Origin: CAXXOK01 sp035399245
Lineage (GTDB): Bacteria > Bacillota > Clostridia > Christensenellales > Aristaeellaceae
Length of the DNA: 6,732 nucleotides
Reading direction: 5' to 3'
NCBI GenBank assembly: GCA_035399245.1
Contig: DAOPIR010000164.1
Location: 1 to 6,732, forward strand
The notes beneath the pieces are model-generated. The model worked only from the letters and a program-made list of their open reading frames with translations. It did not search any database and was not told where the DNA came from. Position 1 is the first letter of the stretch. Every line of letters begins with the position of its first letter. Of the stretch, positions 1 to 5,406 are shown piece by piece. Position numbers and translations under genes: made by a program.

Positions 1-189
1 TTCCCGGCTATCCTTATACTTGTGGGGAGCGCGGAGAATGGTGACGATTTCCTTCTCGGTGGGCAGCGGGATGGGGCCTGATACGCGTGCGCCCGTCCTC
101 TTGGCGGTTTCCACAATCCGTTCCGCGGACTGATCGATGAGGGTGTGCTCATACGCCTTGAGCTTGATGCGGATTTTTTGCTTGGCCAT
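1..189 (-). CDS. rpsJ: 30S ribosomal protein S10, N-terminal part (cut by window edge)
   Basis: S10 is a small-subunit ribosomal protein of the 30S head; as NusE it also binds NusB and NusG in transcription antitermination. The 63 visible residues start MAKQKIRIKLKAYEH and continue through the conserved segments TGARVSGPIPLPT and HKYKDSRE, matching about the first 60% of the usual ~102-aa protein. The C-terminal third lies beyond the left edge. The ATG at 187-189 is preceded by AAGGAGGT at 196-203 with a 6-nt gap, so the start is secure. In Firmicutes this gene normally opens the S10 operon (rpsJ-rplC-rplD-rplW and on), so more ribosomal genes are expected to the left. It is read from the promoter at 459-487 through a long structured leader. 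Identification by motif is near certain. Confidence 0.97.
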   Translation of the reverse strand, partial: MAKQKIRIKLKAYEHTLIDQSAERIVETAKRTGARVSGPIPLPTEKEIVTILRAPHKYKDSRE

Positions 190-257
190 TATTTTACCTC
201 CTTGATGTTCATCTCAAGTACACTGCTTCGTGTGTGCCTACTACACTCTTTTGTTGA

Positions 258-285
258 GGCAGCCTCGTCTTGCGGACGCGCCGCC
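258..285 (-). repeat. Leader hairpin closest to rpsJ
   Basis: On the minus strand GGCGGC pairs with GCTGCC (one G-U), followed by CGTC pairing with GACG around a CGCAA loop. This gives about 10 base pairs with a small internal bulge. It is the most stable element in the proximal leader and lies about 70 nt before the rpsJ start. Confidence 0.5.
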
Positions 286-289
286 TTCC

Positions 290-307
290 AAAATTGCCGC
301 AGGCAAT
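290..307 (-). terminator. Weak attenuator-like hairpin in rpsJ leader
   Basis: The minus strand carries ATTGCC-TGC-GGCAAT, a 6-bp stem with a 3-nt loop, running directly into TTTT. The form is that of a weak intrinsic terminator, but the stem is short and the T tract has only four bases. It could be an attenuator or simply one hairpin of a larger fold. Confidence 0.25.
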
Positions 308-351
308 CCCTTGTGTACCCAATCTGTCGCCCGATCATCGGGCTGGTCCGC

Positions 352-387
352 GGTAATTACCCGCCATGGCCATGGCGGCAACTTACC
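352..387. repeat. 36-bp near-palindrome with perfect 18-bp core
   Basis: The core 361-378 (CCGCCATGGCCATGGCGG) is its own reverse complement. The flanks extend the symmetry: GGTAA at 352-356 matches TTACC at 383-387 across a four-position internal mismatch zone. Fourteen of 18 pairs form overall. It sits about 65 nt into the rpsJ leader, so it can act as an RNA hairpin; a DNA-binding site is the alternative. Confidence 0.75.
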
Positions 388-458
388 GTTTCATCCCTAT
401 GAAAGCCTTGTAAAACGCCATTTGGGCGCAGTTCGCCTTCAAAACAGACAGCTTTGTT

Positions 459-487
459 ATTATAGTAGAAAGTGGGACAGATTGCAA
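459..487 (-). promoter_or_regulatory. rpsJ / S10 operon promoter
   Basis: The -35 is TTGCAA (482-487) and the -10 is a perfect TATAAT (459-464), separated by 17 bp. Upstream of the -35, 488-515 is rich in A and T tracts, including ATATCGATAT at 503-512, as expected of an UP element at a strong ribosomal promoter. Transcription should start near 452. Confidence 0.85.
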
Positions 488-570
488 GGACTTTTTCAAA
501 ATATATCGATATTTCTCATGAATAGTTTATGAAACACTTACATATCAACCGTTATGCCGTCTTGTTATGT

Positions 571-586
571 ACACGCCTCCGCGTGT
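571..586. repeat. Short inverted repeat downstream of MFS gene
   Basis: ACACGC-CTCC-GCGTGT is a perfect 6-bp inverted repeat with a 4-base loop, about 40 bp past the transporter stop. No T tract follows on the minus strand, so it is not a standard intrinsic terminator. It may add to the hairpin at 602-635 in protecting or ending the transcript. Confidence 0.35.
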
Positions 587-601
587 GCCTATTCGTGCGG
601 C

Positions 602-635
602 CCATATAGAAGAAAACAGCATTCCTTCTATATGG
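602..635 (-). repeat. 11-bp inverted repeat spanning the MFS stop codon
   Basis: CCATATAGAAG (602-612) and CTTCTATATGG (625-635) are perfect reverse complements separated by 12 bases. The TAG stop of the transporter gene (628-630) lies inside one arm. In the minus-strand RNA this is a long hairpin, but no T run follows it, so it is not a classic terminator. It may act as a 3' stabiliser, a Rho-type end or a protein site. Confidence 0.6.
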
Positions 636-1896
636 ATTCGTCGGACAGCATATCCTCTTCCAGGGCATCCGTCACGGCCGCTTTGGGCTGGGATTGCGGA
701 ATGCGCCACGCCACAAACAGGTTTCCCAGCGAGAAGAAAGCCGCGATGAAGAACACCCACTGCGGGCCCCACAGCGTCCAGACCACACCGCTGATCTGCG
801 CGGCTAAAATCGCTACCACATGGTCAAGCGTCGTACCCGTGGACAGCGTGGACGGAATCTCCTCGGGACTTCTGGCAATGGAGCGCAGATAGACCGACTT
901 TACCACACCGATCTGCATGGAAAGCCTGTCCATGATAAACAGCGCGTAGATGGCAAATACCGGCCAGCTCGCGCCGGAGAACAGCTCGCCGGTAATCCCC
1001 CATACCACCAGCCCGTAAATGGTATAGACGAAAATAAAGGTCAGCGCGTCCAGATACATCATCTTTTTCACGCCGAGACGGTCGATCCAGCGGCCCAGCA
1101 TCCGCATGAAAAAAATGCTGATAAAGCTGACCGTAATCATCAAAAGCGACATCGTATCCGCCTTCTTGCCCAACAGGTCGATAATGACCCAGGAGCCGAA
1201 TACCAGCGCGATCTGCTTTTGCACGCCATTGAGCATGGTAACGAAGTAGTAATACTTGTATTCCTTGCGCAGCACGATCTTCGTGCGCTTTTTCTGTGCC
1301 ACGGACAAAAGGGGCACCCGCTCCTTTACCAGCAGGGCCGATGCGATCACCGCGACTAAAAACGATCCCGCGCCGATTAAGAACAGCACGTTGATATCCG
1401 CGGTAAACGAAAACCAGCCGAGGCGAAAGCCGAAAAAGACCAATATCCCCGCCGCGAAGCCCATCGCGGTTTTGACGCTGGCATACTGCCCGATCCTGTG
1501 GCCTACCTGGTCCGGCTCGGCGATGCCCATGCCGATGGCATCGTTAAGCGGCAAAAACAGATGCGTACCCATGGAATTGATAAACAAAAAGATCAGCATC
1601 ACACCGAACGACGGCGTAAGCAGCCCCAGCGCCAGCAGCCCGACAAACGAGCAGATCTGGCCGACCAGATTGGATTTTGCCATTCCGTATGCTGACAGCG
1701 CCGTGATCACAAACAGGCATAAAAGCCCGGGCAGCTCCCGCGGAAACTCGATAAACGCGCGCTGCGTGGCCGTGACGTTGAAAGCATCCTTATAGTAGTT
1801 GGCATACACGGAGTCGCTCAGCCCAGCCCCAAATGCCGCTGCCGCGACGATAATAAAAAAGAGTACCATTTCCCTGCGGATTTTCAGTTGCTTCAT
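628..1896 (-). CDS. Major facilitator superfamily (MFS) transporter, substrate unknown
   Basis: The 422-residue protein is strongly hydrophobic, with about 12 predicted membrane spans near residues 10-28, 55-73, 78-96, 97-117, 141-160, 168-190, 217-240, 247-266, 282-303, 310-325, 356-374 and 377-397. A basic cytoplasmic loop at about 192-215 separates the two halves. GRWIDRLGVKK (268-278), between spans 8 and 9, is an MFS motif A-type loop. Length and layout fit a proton-coupled or facilitative MFS permease; nothing shows the substrate. The ATG at 1894-1896 is chosen because GGGAGG lies 10 nt upstream (1907-1912) and the expected start of transcription from 1928-1956 is near 1921, which excludes the upstream ATG of the open frame at 1980. 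The acidic C-terminal tail (EEDMLSDESI) is cytoplasmic. The gene lies between the XRE/membrane-protein pair and rpsJ. Confidence 0.85.
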   Translation of the reverse strand: MKQLKIRREMVLFFIIVAAAAFGAGLSDSVYANYYKDAFNVTATQRAFIEFPRELPGLLCLFVITALSAYGMAKSNLVGQICSFVGLLALGLLTPSFGVMLIFLFINSMGTHLFLPLNDAIGMGIAEPDQVGHRIGQYASVKTAMGFAAGILVFFGFRLGWFSFTADINVLFLIGAGSFLVAVIASALLVKERVPLLSVAQKKRTKIVLRKEYKYYYFVTMLNGVQKQIALVFGSWVIIDLLGKKADTMSLLMITVSFISIFFMRMLGRWIDRLGVKKMMYLDALTFIFVYTIYGLVVWGITGELFSGASWPVFAIYALFIMDRLSMQIGVVKSVYLRSIARSPEEIPSTLSTGTTLDHVVAILAAQISGVVWTLWGPQWVFFIAAFFSLGNLFVAWRIPQSQPKAAVTDALEEDMLSDESI

Positions 1897-1927
1897 ATCG
1901 GCGGTGCCTCCCGAAAAGTACCCCCGT

Positions 1928-1956
1928 ATCATACCATCTGTACGGCGGGAAAGCAA
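1928..1956 (-). promoter_or_regulatory. Promoter of the MFS transporter gene
   Basis: TTGCTT (1951-1956) and TATGAT (1928-1933) are spaced by 17 bp. The predicted start, near 1921, gives a leader of about 25 nt that still contains the GGGAGG ribosome site. The transporter can therefore be expressed independently of the two genes upstream. Confidence 0.65.
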
Positions 1957-2004
1957 CGAAATCCTGTCTTTATCCTGCACCTTCGCGCAGGCGCATTTTC
2001 CATG

Positions 2005-2439
2005 CTACATCTCTTTGTTATACCGTGCCAGATGGTAGATTTCACTGCCGATCACAAACACGTATCCGAACACCATCAGCAGCAGCACCGGCGTCGGCGC
2101 ACCCATTGCCGTAAACGCCAGAAGCAGCGCCGCAAAGGTATAAATCATCGTATCAAATGCCTTGGCTTTGGCGCGGTTGGTCAATGCGATGTTTCGCTCA
2201 TCCTTTTTTTCTATCTGCAGTTTGCGCGCCGTTTCCGGATCGCGCTGCATTTTTCGCAGGCTGATCAGGCTGCCCATGCCCTGCCCAAACAGCCCGGACC
2301 CTATGCCGATCAAAAGATATGGCAATGCCTGCAAAACACCCTGCGCGTCCTGTACGCACAGCAGCAGTACAACACCAGCCGCCGCCATCAGCAGTCCGGC
2401 AGCCAGTATAAACATATATGGAAGCATTTTCTGTTTCAT
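2005..2439 (-). CDS. Small four-span membrane protein paired with XRE regulator
   Basis: This 144-aa protein has four hydrophobic segments, at about residues 8-29, 35-57, 95-113 and 116-136. Between spans 2 and 3 is a charged loop, RKLQIEKKDERNIALTNRAKAKAFD. The DERN-type loop resembles small DUF2178-like membrane proteins often found beside XRE regulators, but I cannot assign a family firmly and its function is unknown. The ATG at 2437-2439 follows the regulator's TGA after one base, with GGAGG at 2449-2453 (9-nt gap) inside the regulator's last codons, so translation is probably coupled. An upstream in-frame ATG at 2497-2499 would overlap the regulator and has no comparable ribosome site. 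Sensing of envelope state or a role in self-protection are possible roles, inferred only from the pairing. Confidence 0.8.
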   Translation of the reverse strand: MKQKMLPYMFILAAGLLMAAAGVVLLLCVQDAQGVLQALPYLLIGIGSGLFGQGMGSLISLRKMQRDPETARKLQIEKKDERNIALTNRAKAKAFDTMIYTFAALLLAFTAMGAPTPVLLLMVFGYVFVIGSEIYHLARYNKEM

Positions 2440-2440
2440 C

Positions 2441-2641
2441 TCATTCGTCCTCCTCATAAATAAAGATGTCCTCGATTTGCATTTGAAAGTATCGGGCAAT
2501 CTTAAACGCCAGGACGATCGACGGATTGTACCGTCCGTTTTCCAGCGAGCCGATGGTCTGGCGCGACACTTCCAAGGCGTTTGCCAGCTCCTCCTGCCGT
2601 ATCCCCCGTTGCTTACGGATGGCTTCCAATCGGTTTTTCAA
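2441..2641 (-). CDS. Small XRE-family HTH transcriptional regulator (YozG-like)
   Basis: The 66-aa protein is almost all helix-turn-helix. It begins MKNRLEAIRKQRG, has the HTH at about residues 15-36 (RQEELANALEVSRQTIGSLENG), then NPSIVLAFKIARYF and the acidic end IEDIFIYEEDE, the pattern of small single-domain XRE repressors such as YozG. The TTG at 2639-2641 is the chosen start: GGGAGG lies 7 nt upstream (2649-2654), and family members start exactly here (M/L-KNRLEAIR). The ATG-started frame from 2713 would begin within the promoter -35 and add 24 non-family residues. The gene leads a two-gene unit with the membrane protein. Its promoter has repeated GGAAAGC motifs, which suggests autorepression. 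The ligand or signal is unknown. Confidence 0.88.
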   Translation of the reverse strand: MKNRLEAIRKQRGIRQEELANALEVSRQTIGSLENGRYNPSIVLAFKIARYFQMQIEDIFIYEEDE

Positions 2642-2654
2642 ATCGATGCCTCCC
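2641..2654 (-). promoter_or_regulatory. Ribosome site that fixes a TTG start
   Basis: GGGAGG at 2649-2654 sits 7 nt before TTG (2639-2641), the only initiation codon with good spacing that reproduces the family N-terminus. The rare start codon may keep the regulator level low. Confidence 0.75.
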
Positions 2655-2661
2655 TTCCGGT

Positions 2662-2724
2662 TGGAAAGCTTGCTTTCCATTTCCCAGTATAGCATCAGCT
2701 TTCCTAATGTCAAGTATGCTTTCC
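2662..2724. promoter_or_regulatory. Candidate XRE operator: repeated GGAAAGC
   Basis: On the minus strand GGAAAGC occurs three times in the same direction (2718-2724, 2698-2704, 2672-2678) and once inverted (2663-2669). The last two form a perfect 8-bp inverted repeat, TGGAAAGC-AA-GCTTTCCA, at 2662-2679. The copies lie just upstream of the -35, between -35 and -10, and at the start of transcription. This placement would let a bound dimeric repressor block initiation, so the XRE protein encoded just downstream is the natural candidate. Confidence 0.6.
2686..2713 (-). promoter_or_regulatory. Promoter of the XRE/membrane-protein pair
   Basis: A perfect TTGACA (2708-2713) and TATACT (2686-2691) are separated by 16 bp. 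Transcription would start near 2679, leaving a leader of about 38 nt before the TTG. The promoter lies just past the tuf terminator, which separates this unit from tuf. Confidence 0.75.
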
Positions 2725-2733
2725 ATTTTGCGC

Positions 2734-2761
2734 AAAAAAGAGGCTGCCCGAAGGCAGCTTC
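2734..2761 (-). terminator. Intrinsic terminator of tuf
   Basis: On the minus strand GAAGCTGCC-TTCG-GGCAGCCTC forms a 9-position stem with one mismatch, capped by a stable TTCG tetraloop and followed by TTTTTT (2734-2739). It starts about 28 bp past the tuf stop. Confidence 0.93.
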
Positions 2762-2788
2762 TTTTCACACTTGGTTGTAACGTGGATA

Positions 2789-4003
2789 TTACTCGATCAC
2801 CTTGGACACAACGCCGGAACCAACGGTGCGGCCGCCTTCGCGGATAGCGAAGCGGAGGCCCTGCTCGATGGCGATGGGGGTAATCAGGGTGATTTCCATG
2901 TCAATGTGGTCACCAGGCATAACCATTTCCACGTCTCCGGGGAGCTTGATGTTGCCGGTTACGTCGGTGGTACGGAAGTAGAACTGCGGACGATAGCCGT
3001 TGAAGAACGGGGTATGACGGCCGCCTTCTTCCTTGGTCAGTACGTAAACCTGGCCGATGAAGTGGGTGTGCGGGTGGATGGAGCCGGGCTTGGCCAGCAC
3101 TTGGCCGCGCTCGATTTCATCGCGCTGCACGCCGCGCAGCAGGGCGCCGACGTTGTCGCCAGCCTGTGCGCTGTCCAGCGTCTTGCGGAACATTTCCAAA
3201 CCGGTGATAACGGTGGAGCGGGGCTTGTCCATCAAGCCGACGATTTCCACAGTGTCGCCAACCTTGGCAACGCCGCGCTCAACACGGCCGGTGGCTACGG
3301 TGCCGCGGCCGGTGATGGTCATGGTGTCTTCCACAGGCATCAGGAAGGGCTGATCAACCGCACGCTCGGGATCGGGGATATAGCTGTCCACCGCATCCAT
3401 CAGCTCGAAGATGCACTTGGTTTCGGGAGCGTTCTCCACGTCGGTGCCGCCGTTTTGCATGTATTCCAGCGCCTTGAGCGCGGAACCCTTAACAAACGGG
3501 ATGTCGTCGGCCGGGAACTCGTACTGCGCGAGCAGCTCACGGATTTCCATTTCGACGAGCTCGAGGAGCTCTTCGTCGTCCATCATATCGGTCTTGTTCA
3601 TGAAGACCACGATGTAGGGAACGCCAACCTGACGGGCAAGCACGATGTGCTCACGGGTCTGGGGCATGGGGCCGTCGGGAGCGGACACGACCAGGATTGC
3701 GCCGTCCATCTGGGCTGCGCCGGTGATCATGTTCTTTACGTAGTCAGCGTGGCCCGGGCAGTCCACGTGTGCGTAGTGACGGTGAGGGGTTTCGTACTCA
3801 ACATGCGCGGTGTTGATTGTGATTCCACGTGCTTTTTCTTCGGGAGCCTTGTCGATGTCTTCATATTTCATCGGTGTGGCTTCGCCCAGCTGAGCCAGCG
3901 CCATGGTGATGGCGGCGGTCAAGGTGGTTTTGCCGTGGTCAACGTGCCCGATGGTGCCGATGTTTACATGCGGCTTGGTGCGCTCAAAATGTGCCTTAGC
4001 CAT
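2789..4003 (-). CDS. tuf: Translation elongation factor Tu (EF-Tu)
   Basis: EF-Tu is the GTPase that delivers aminoacyl-tRNA to the ribosomal A site. The 404-aa protein shows all G motifs in order: GHVDHGKT (19-26), switch I RGITI (59-63), DCPGH with catalytic His85 (81-85), NKTD (136-139) and GSALK (173-177). The domain 2/3 signatures follow (TGRGTVATGRVERG, GGRHTPFFNGYRPQFYFRTTDVTG, REGGRTVGSGVVSKVIE), so it appears complete and functional. It is a few residues longer than the usual 394-400, mainly in a loop near 184-196. The ATG at 4001-4003 has GGAGG 9 nt upstream (4013-4017); the longer open frame to 4096 only reads through the tRNA gene. It is 65 nt downstream of tRNA-Gly with no terminator between, so both share the promoter at 4173-4201. 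No fusA precedes it, so this could be a second tuf copy. Confidence 0.98.
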   Translation of the reverse strand: MAKAHFERTKPHVNIGTIGHVDHGKTTLTAAITMALAQLGEATPMKYEDIDKAPEEKARGITINTAHVEYETPHRHYAHVDCPGHADYVKNMITGAAQMDGAILVVSAPDGPMPQTREHIVLARQVGVPYIVVFMNKTDMMDDEELLELVEMEIRELLAQYEFPADDIPFVKGSALKALEYMQNGGTDVENAPETKCIFELMDAVDSYIPDPERAVDQPFLMPVEDTMTITGRGTVATGRVERGVAKVGDTVEIVGLMDKPRSTVITGLEMFRKTLDSAQAGDNVGALLRGVQRDEIERGQVLAKPGSIHPHTHFIGQVYVLTKEEGGRHTPFFNGYRPQFYFRTTDVTGNIKLPGDVEMVMPGDHIDMEITLITPIAIEQGLRFAIREGGRTVGSGVVSKVIE

Positions 4004-4068
4004 TGTGGATTTCCTCCTTCTATTCCGGATCCATTTCTTTATTTTCTGTCGGTACGGTTGCATGCGGT

Positions 4069-4142
4069 TGGAGCGGGTGATGGGAATCGAACCCACGTGA
4101 CCAGCTTGGGAAGCTGGAGCTCTACCATTGAGCTACGCCCGC
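4069..4142 (-). tRNA. tRNA-Gly (anticodon CCC)
   Basis: The 74-nt gene reads GCGGGCG (acceptor), a GCTC/GAGC D-stem with AATGGTA in the loop, the CCAGC/GCTGG anticodon stem around TTCCCAA (anticodon CCC, reading GGG), the T-arm GTGGG-TTCGATT-CCCAT, and CACCCGC-T-CCA. CCA is encoded. The overall sequence closely matches bacterial tRNA-Gly. The acceptor has one non-Watson-Crick pair, C6-A67. It lies between the promoter at 4173-4201 and tuf, and must be processed from the tuf transcript. Confidence 0.95.
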
Positions 4143-4172
4143 ACGTCCGCACACCACGCCCAGACAGAGCCT

Positions 4173-4201
4173 ATTTTAACGCGTTTCTTTACCCTTGTCA
4201 A
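4173..4201 (-). promoter_or_regulatory. Promoter of the tRNA-Gly/tuf unit
   Basis: A perfect TTGACA (4196-4201) and TAAAAT (4173-4178) are 17 bp apart. The start near 4166 leaves about 24 nt before the mature tRNA. No promoter of similar quality lies between the tRNA and tuf. Confidence 0.88.
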
Positions 4202-4299
4202 CCCATAAATTCCAGTGATTTCTAGCGTTTGCGCAACCCCGCGCGCCTGTGCCCCGCAGCCTTTACGACGCCGATGATTCCATAGGTCCGCGCAGGGAT

Positions 4300-5316
4300 T
4301 TATCGGGAAATTGTCGCGATTGTTTCCCCGCGGATCAGCGTGCAGGGAATGACCGCGATTTCCGGGATTGCCGTTTTGGGGTTTTCGATCAGCTCCACCA
4401 GGCGGCGCGCCGCCTCCACGCCCAGGCGCGTGGTGTCCTGATGGATGGTCGTCAGGCGCGGCTTCATCATCTGCATCATCGGGATGCCGTCGTAGCCGGC
4501 TACCGAAATATCATCCGGCACATGCAGCCCCGCGCCCTGGATGGCGTCGTACGCGCCAAGGGCCGCGTAATCGTCCGAAATCAGGATGCAGGTCGGCCGG
4601 TCCGGCAGGCTTAACAGGCGGCGTGTGGCGCGGTAAACGGACGCGGGCTCGTTGTATTCGCATTCCAGCACATACTCGTCGGGCACGGTTACGCCCAGTT
4701 CCTCCAGCGTACGGTAGAACGATCCCAGCCGCGTGTCCGTTACGGCGCTGCGCTGCCCGTGGATATTGGCGATCTTGCGGTGGCCCTTGGCAAACACATG
4801 CTGTACGAGCTGCCGGATGCCATTGACATTGTCGGACTGGATGCAGGTGTGGTTGGAAAACAGATGGTCGATGGTTACGACCGGCATTTCGCTGTTGATC
4901 AGCTGTACGATTTCCGGCTCCTGAAAGTTGATGCATGCGATGCACACGCCATCCACCTCCCGGTAATGGCAGTGTTCCAGATAGGTCATTGAGCTTTCCC
5001 CGATGTTATGGCTGATAAAGGTAACGTCATATCCGTAGCGTTCGGCTTCCTTTTTGAAGCTTTCCAATACAAAGGAGAAAAATGCGTGCGTCAGCCCGCT
5101 TTGCTTATCGTCCGAAAACAGAACGCCCAGATTGTAGCTGCGCTTGGTTTTCAGGGCGCGTGCGTGCACATTGGGGTAATAGCCGATTTTCTTGGCCTCG
5201 CGTATCACCTTCTCGCGTGTCGCTTCGCTGATGTCGGTATAGCCGTTGAGGGCTTTGCTTACGGTGGATATGGAGAGTCCGCATCGTTTGGATAGTTCCC
5301 GAATCGTGACTGCCAT
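4300..5316 (-). CDS. LacI-family transcriptional regulator
   Basis: The 338-aa protein has the LacI/GalR architecture. The N-terminal HTH is at residues 4-23 (TIRELSKRCGLSISTVSKALNG), the hinge helix at about 48-57 (PNVHARALKT, with the minor-groove Leu55), and a periplasmic-binding-protein-like sensor domain runs from about 61 (YNLGVLFSDD) to 338. Landmarks are VDGVCIACI, PVVTIDH, DNVNGIRQL, GHRKIANIHG, ILISDDYAALGAYDAI, DDISVAGYDGIPM and PRLTTIHQDTTRLGVEAARRL. Length is normal (330-345). The ATG at 5314-5316 gives the family N-terminus and has AGGG 8 nt upstream (weak); the ATG six codons earlier has no ribosome site. It is divergent from the sugar-binding protein gene at 6296, which it probably represses until a sugar ligand binds. 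The sugar cannot be deduced. Confidence 0.93.
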   Translation of the reverse strand: MAVTIRELSKRCGLSISTVSKALNGYTDISEATREKVIREAKKIGYYPNVHARALKTKRSYNLGVLFSDDKQSGLTHAFFSFVLESFKKEAERYGYDVTFISHNIGESSMTYLEHCHYREVDGVCIACINFQEPEIVQLINSEMPVVTIDHLFSNHTCIQSDNVNGIRQLVQHVFAKGHRKIANIHGQRSAVTDTRLGSFYRTLEELGVTVPDEYVLECEYNEPASVYRATRRLLSLPDRPTCILISDDYAALGAYDAIQGAGLHVPDDISVAGYDGIPMMQMMKPRLTTIHQDTTRLGVEAARRLVELIENPKTAIPEIAVIPCTLIRGETIATISR

Positions 5317-5362
5317 GTCGATTTCCCTGCCCATCTATCGTAAATTCTGTTTTTGACACTAC

Positions 5363-5374
5363 ATCGTTTTCGAT
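5363..5374. promoter_or_regulatory. Candidate LacI-type operator ATCG-TTTT-CGAT
   Basis: Perfect 4-bp arms flank TTTT, just downstream of the putative lacI -10. The central CGTTTTCG recurs at 5517-5524 and, in the opposite orientation, at 5791-5798. LacI-family sites are small palindromes of this kind, so autoregulation is plausible, but the assignment is inference. Confidence 0.4.
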
Positions 5375-5377
5375 AAT

Positions 5378-5406
5378 AGCGTATCTCTTGTTTGCGATTT
5401 AGTCAA
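5378..5406 (-). promoter_or_regulatory. Putative lacI promoter
   Basis: TTGACT (5401-5406) and TACGCT (5378-5383) are spaced by 17 bp on the minus strand. The -10 is weak; TATTAT at 5373-5378 is a better -10 but is 22 bp from this -35. The candidate operator at 5363-5374 directly follows. Confidence 0.45.

Larger units (their letters stand above)
190..452 (-). promoter_or_regulatory. Long structured 5' leader of rpsJ (candidate cis-regulatory RNA)
   Basis: About 260 nt separate the expected transcription start (near 452) from the rpsJ ATG, far more than needed for translation. In transcript order the segment can form a small hairpin at 425-437, a 36-nt near-palindrome at 352-387, GCCCGAT/ATCGGGC at 329-343, ATTGCC-TGC-GGCAAT at 293-307 followed by TTTT, and a 10-bp stem with one G-U pair at 258-285. 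A chain of hairpins ahead of a ribosomal operon is what autogenous leaders look like; in enterobacteria L4 controls the S10 operon through its leader. I do not recognise a named Rfam family here, and I infer function only from length, position and structure. No convincing short open reading frame with its own ribosome site was seen in it. Confidence 0.55.

Noticed and set aside
820..1795. Long + strand open frames opposite the MFS gene
   Set aside because: They are low-complexity, Q/R/H-rich antisense translations without ribosome sites, and the minus-strand frame has clear membrane spans and an MFS motif.
1976..1995. Hairpin TGCACCT/AGGCGCA after the four-span membrane protein gene
   Set aside because: It has a 7-bp stem with one G-U but no T tract in the direction of transcription, so a terminator call is not supported.
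4003..4096. 31-codon N-terminal extension of EF-Tu
   Set aside because: It translates part of the tRNA-Gly gene; the ATG at 4001-4003 has the ribosome site and the family N-terminus.
2771..4225. 484-codon open frame on the + strand opposite tuf
   Set aside because: It is the antisense shadow of a highly conserved, codon-biased gene; it has no family resemblance and its end reads through the tRNA in reverse.
5353..5377. + strand TTGACA with GATAAT near lacI
   Set aside because: The spacer is only 13 bp, too short for a working promoter.
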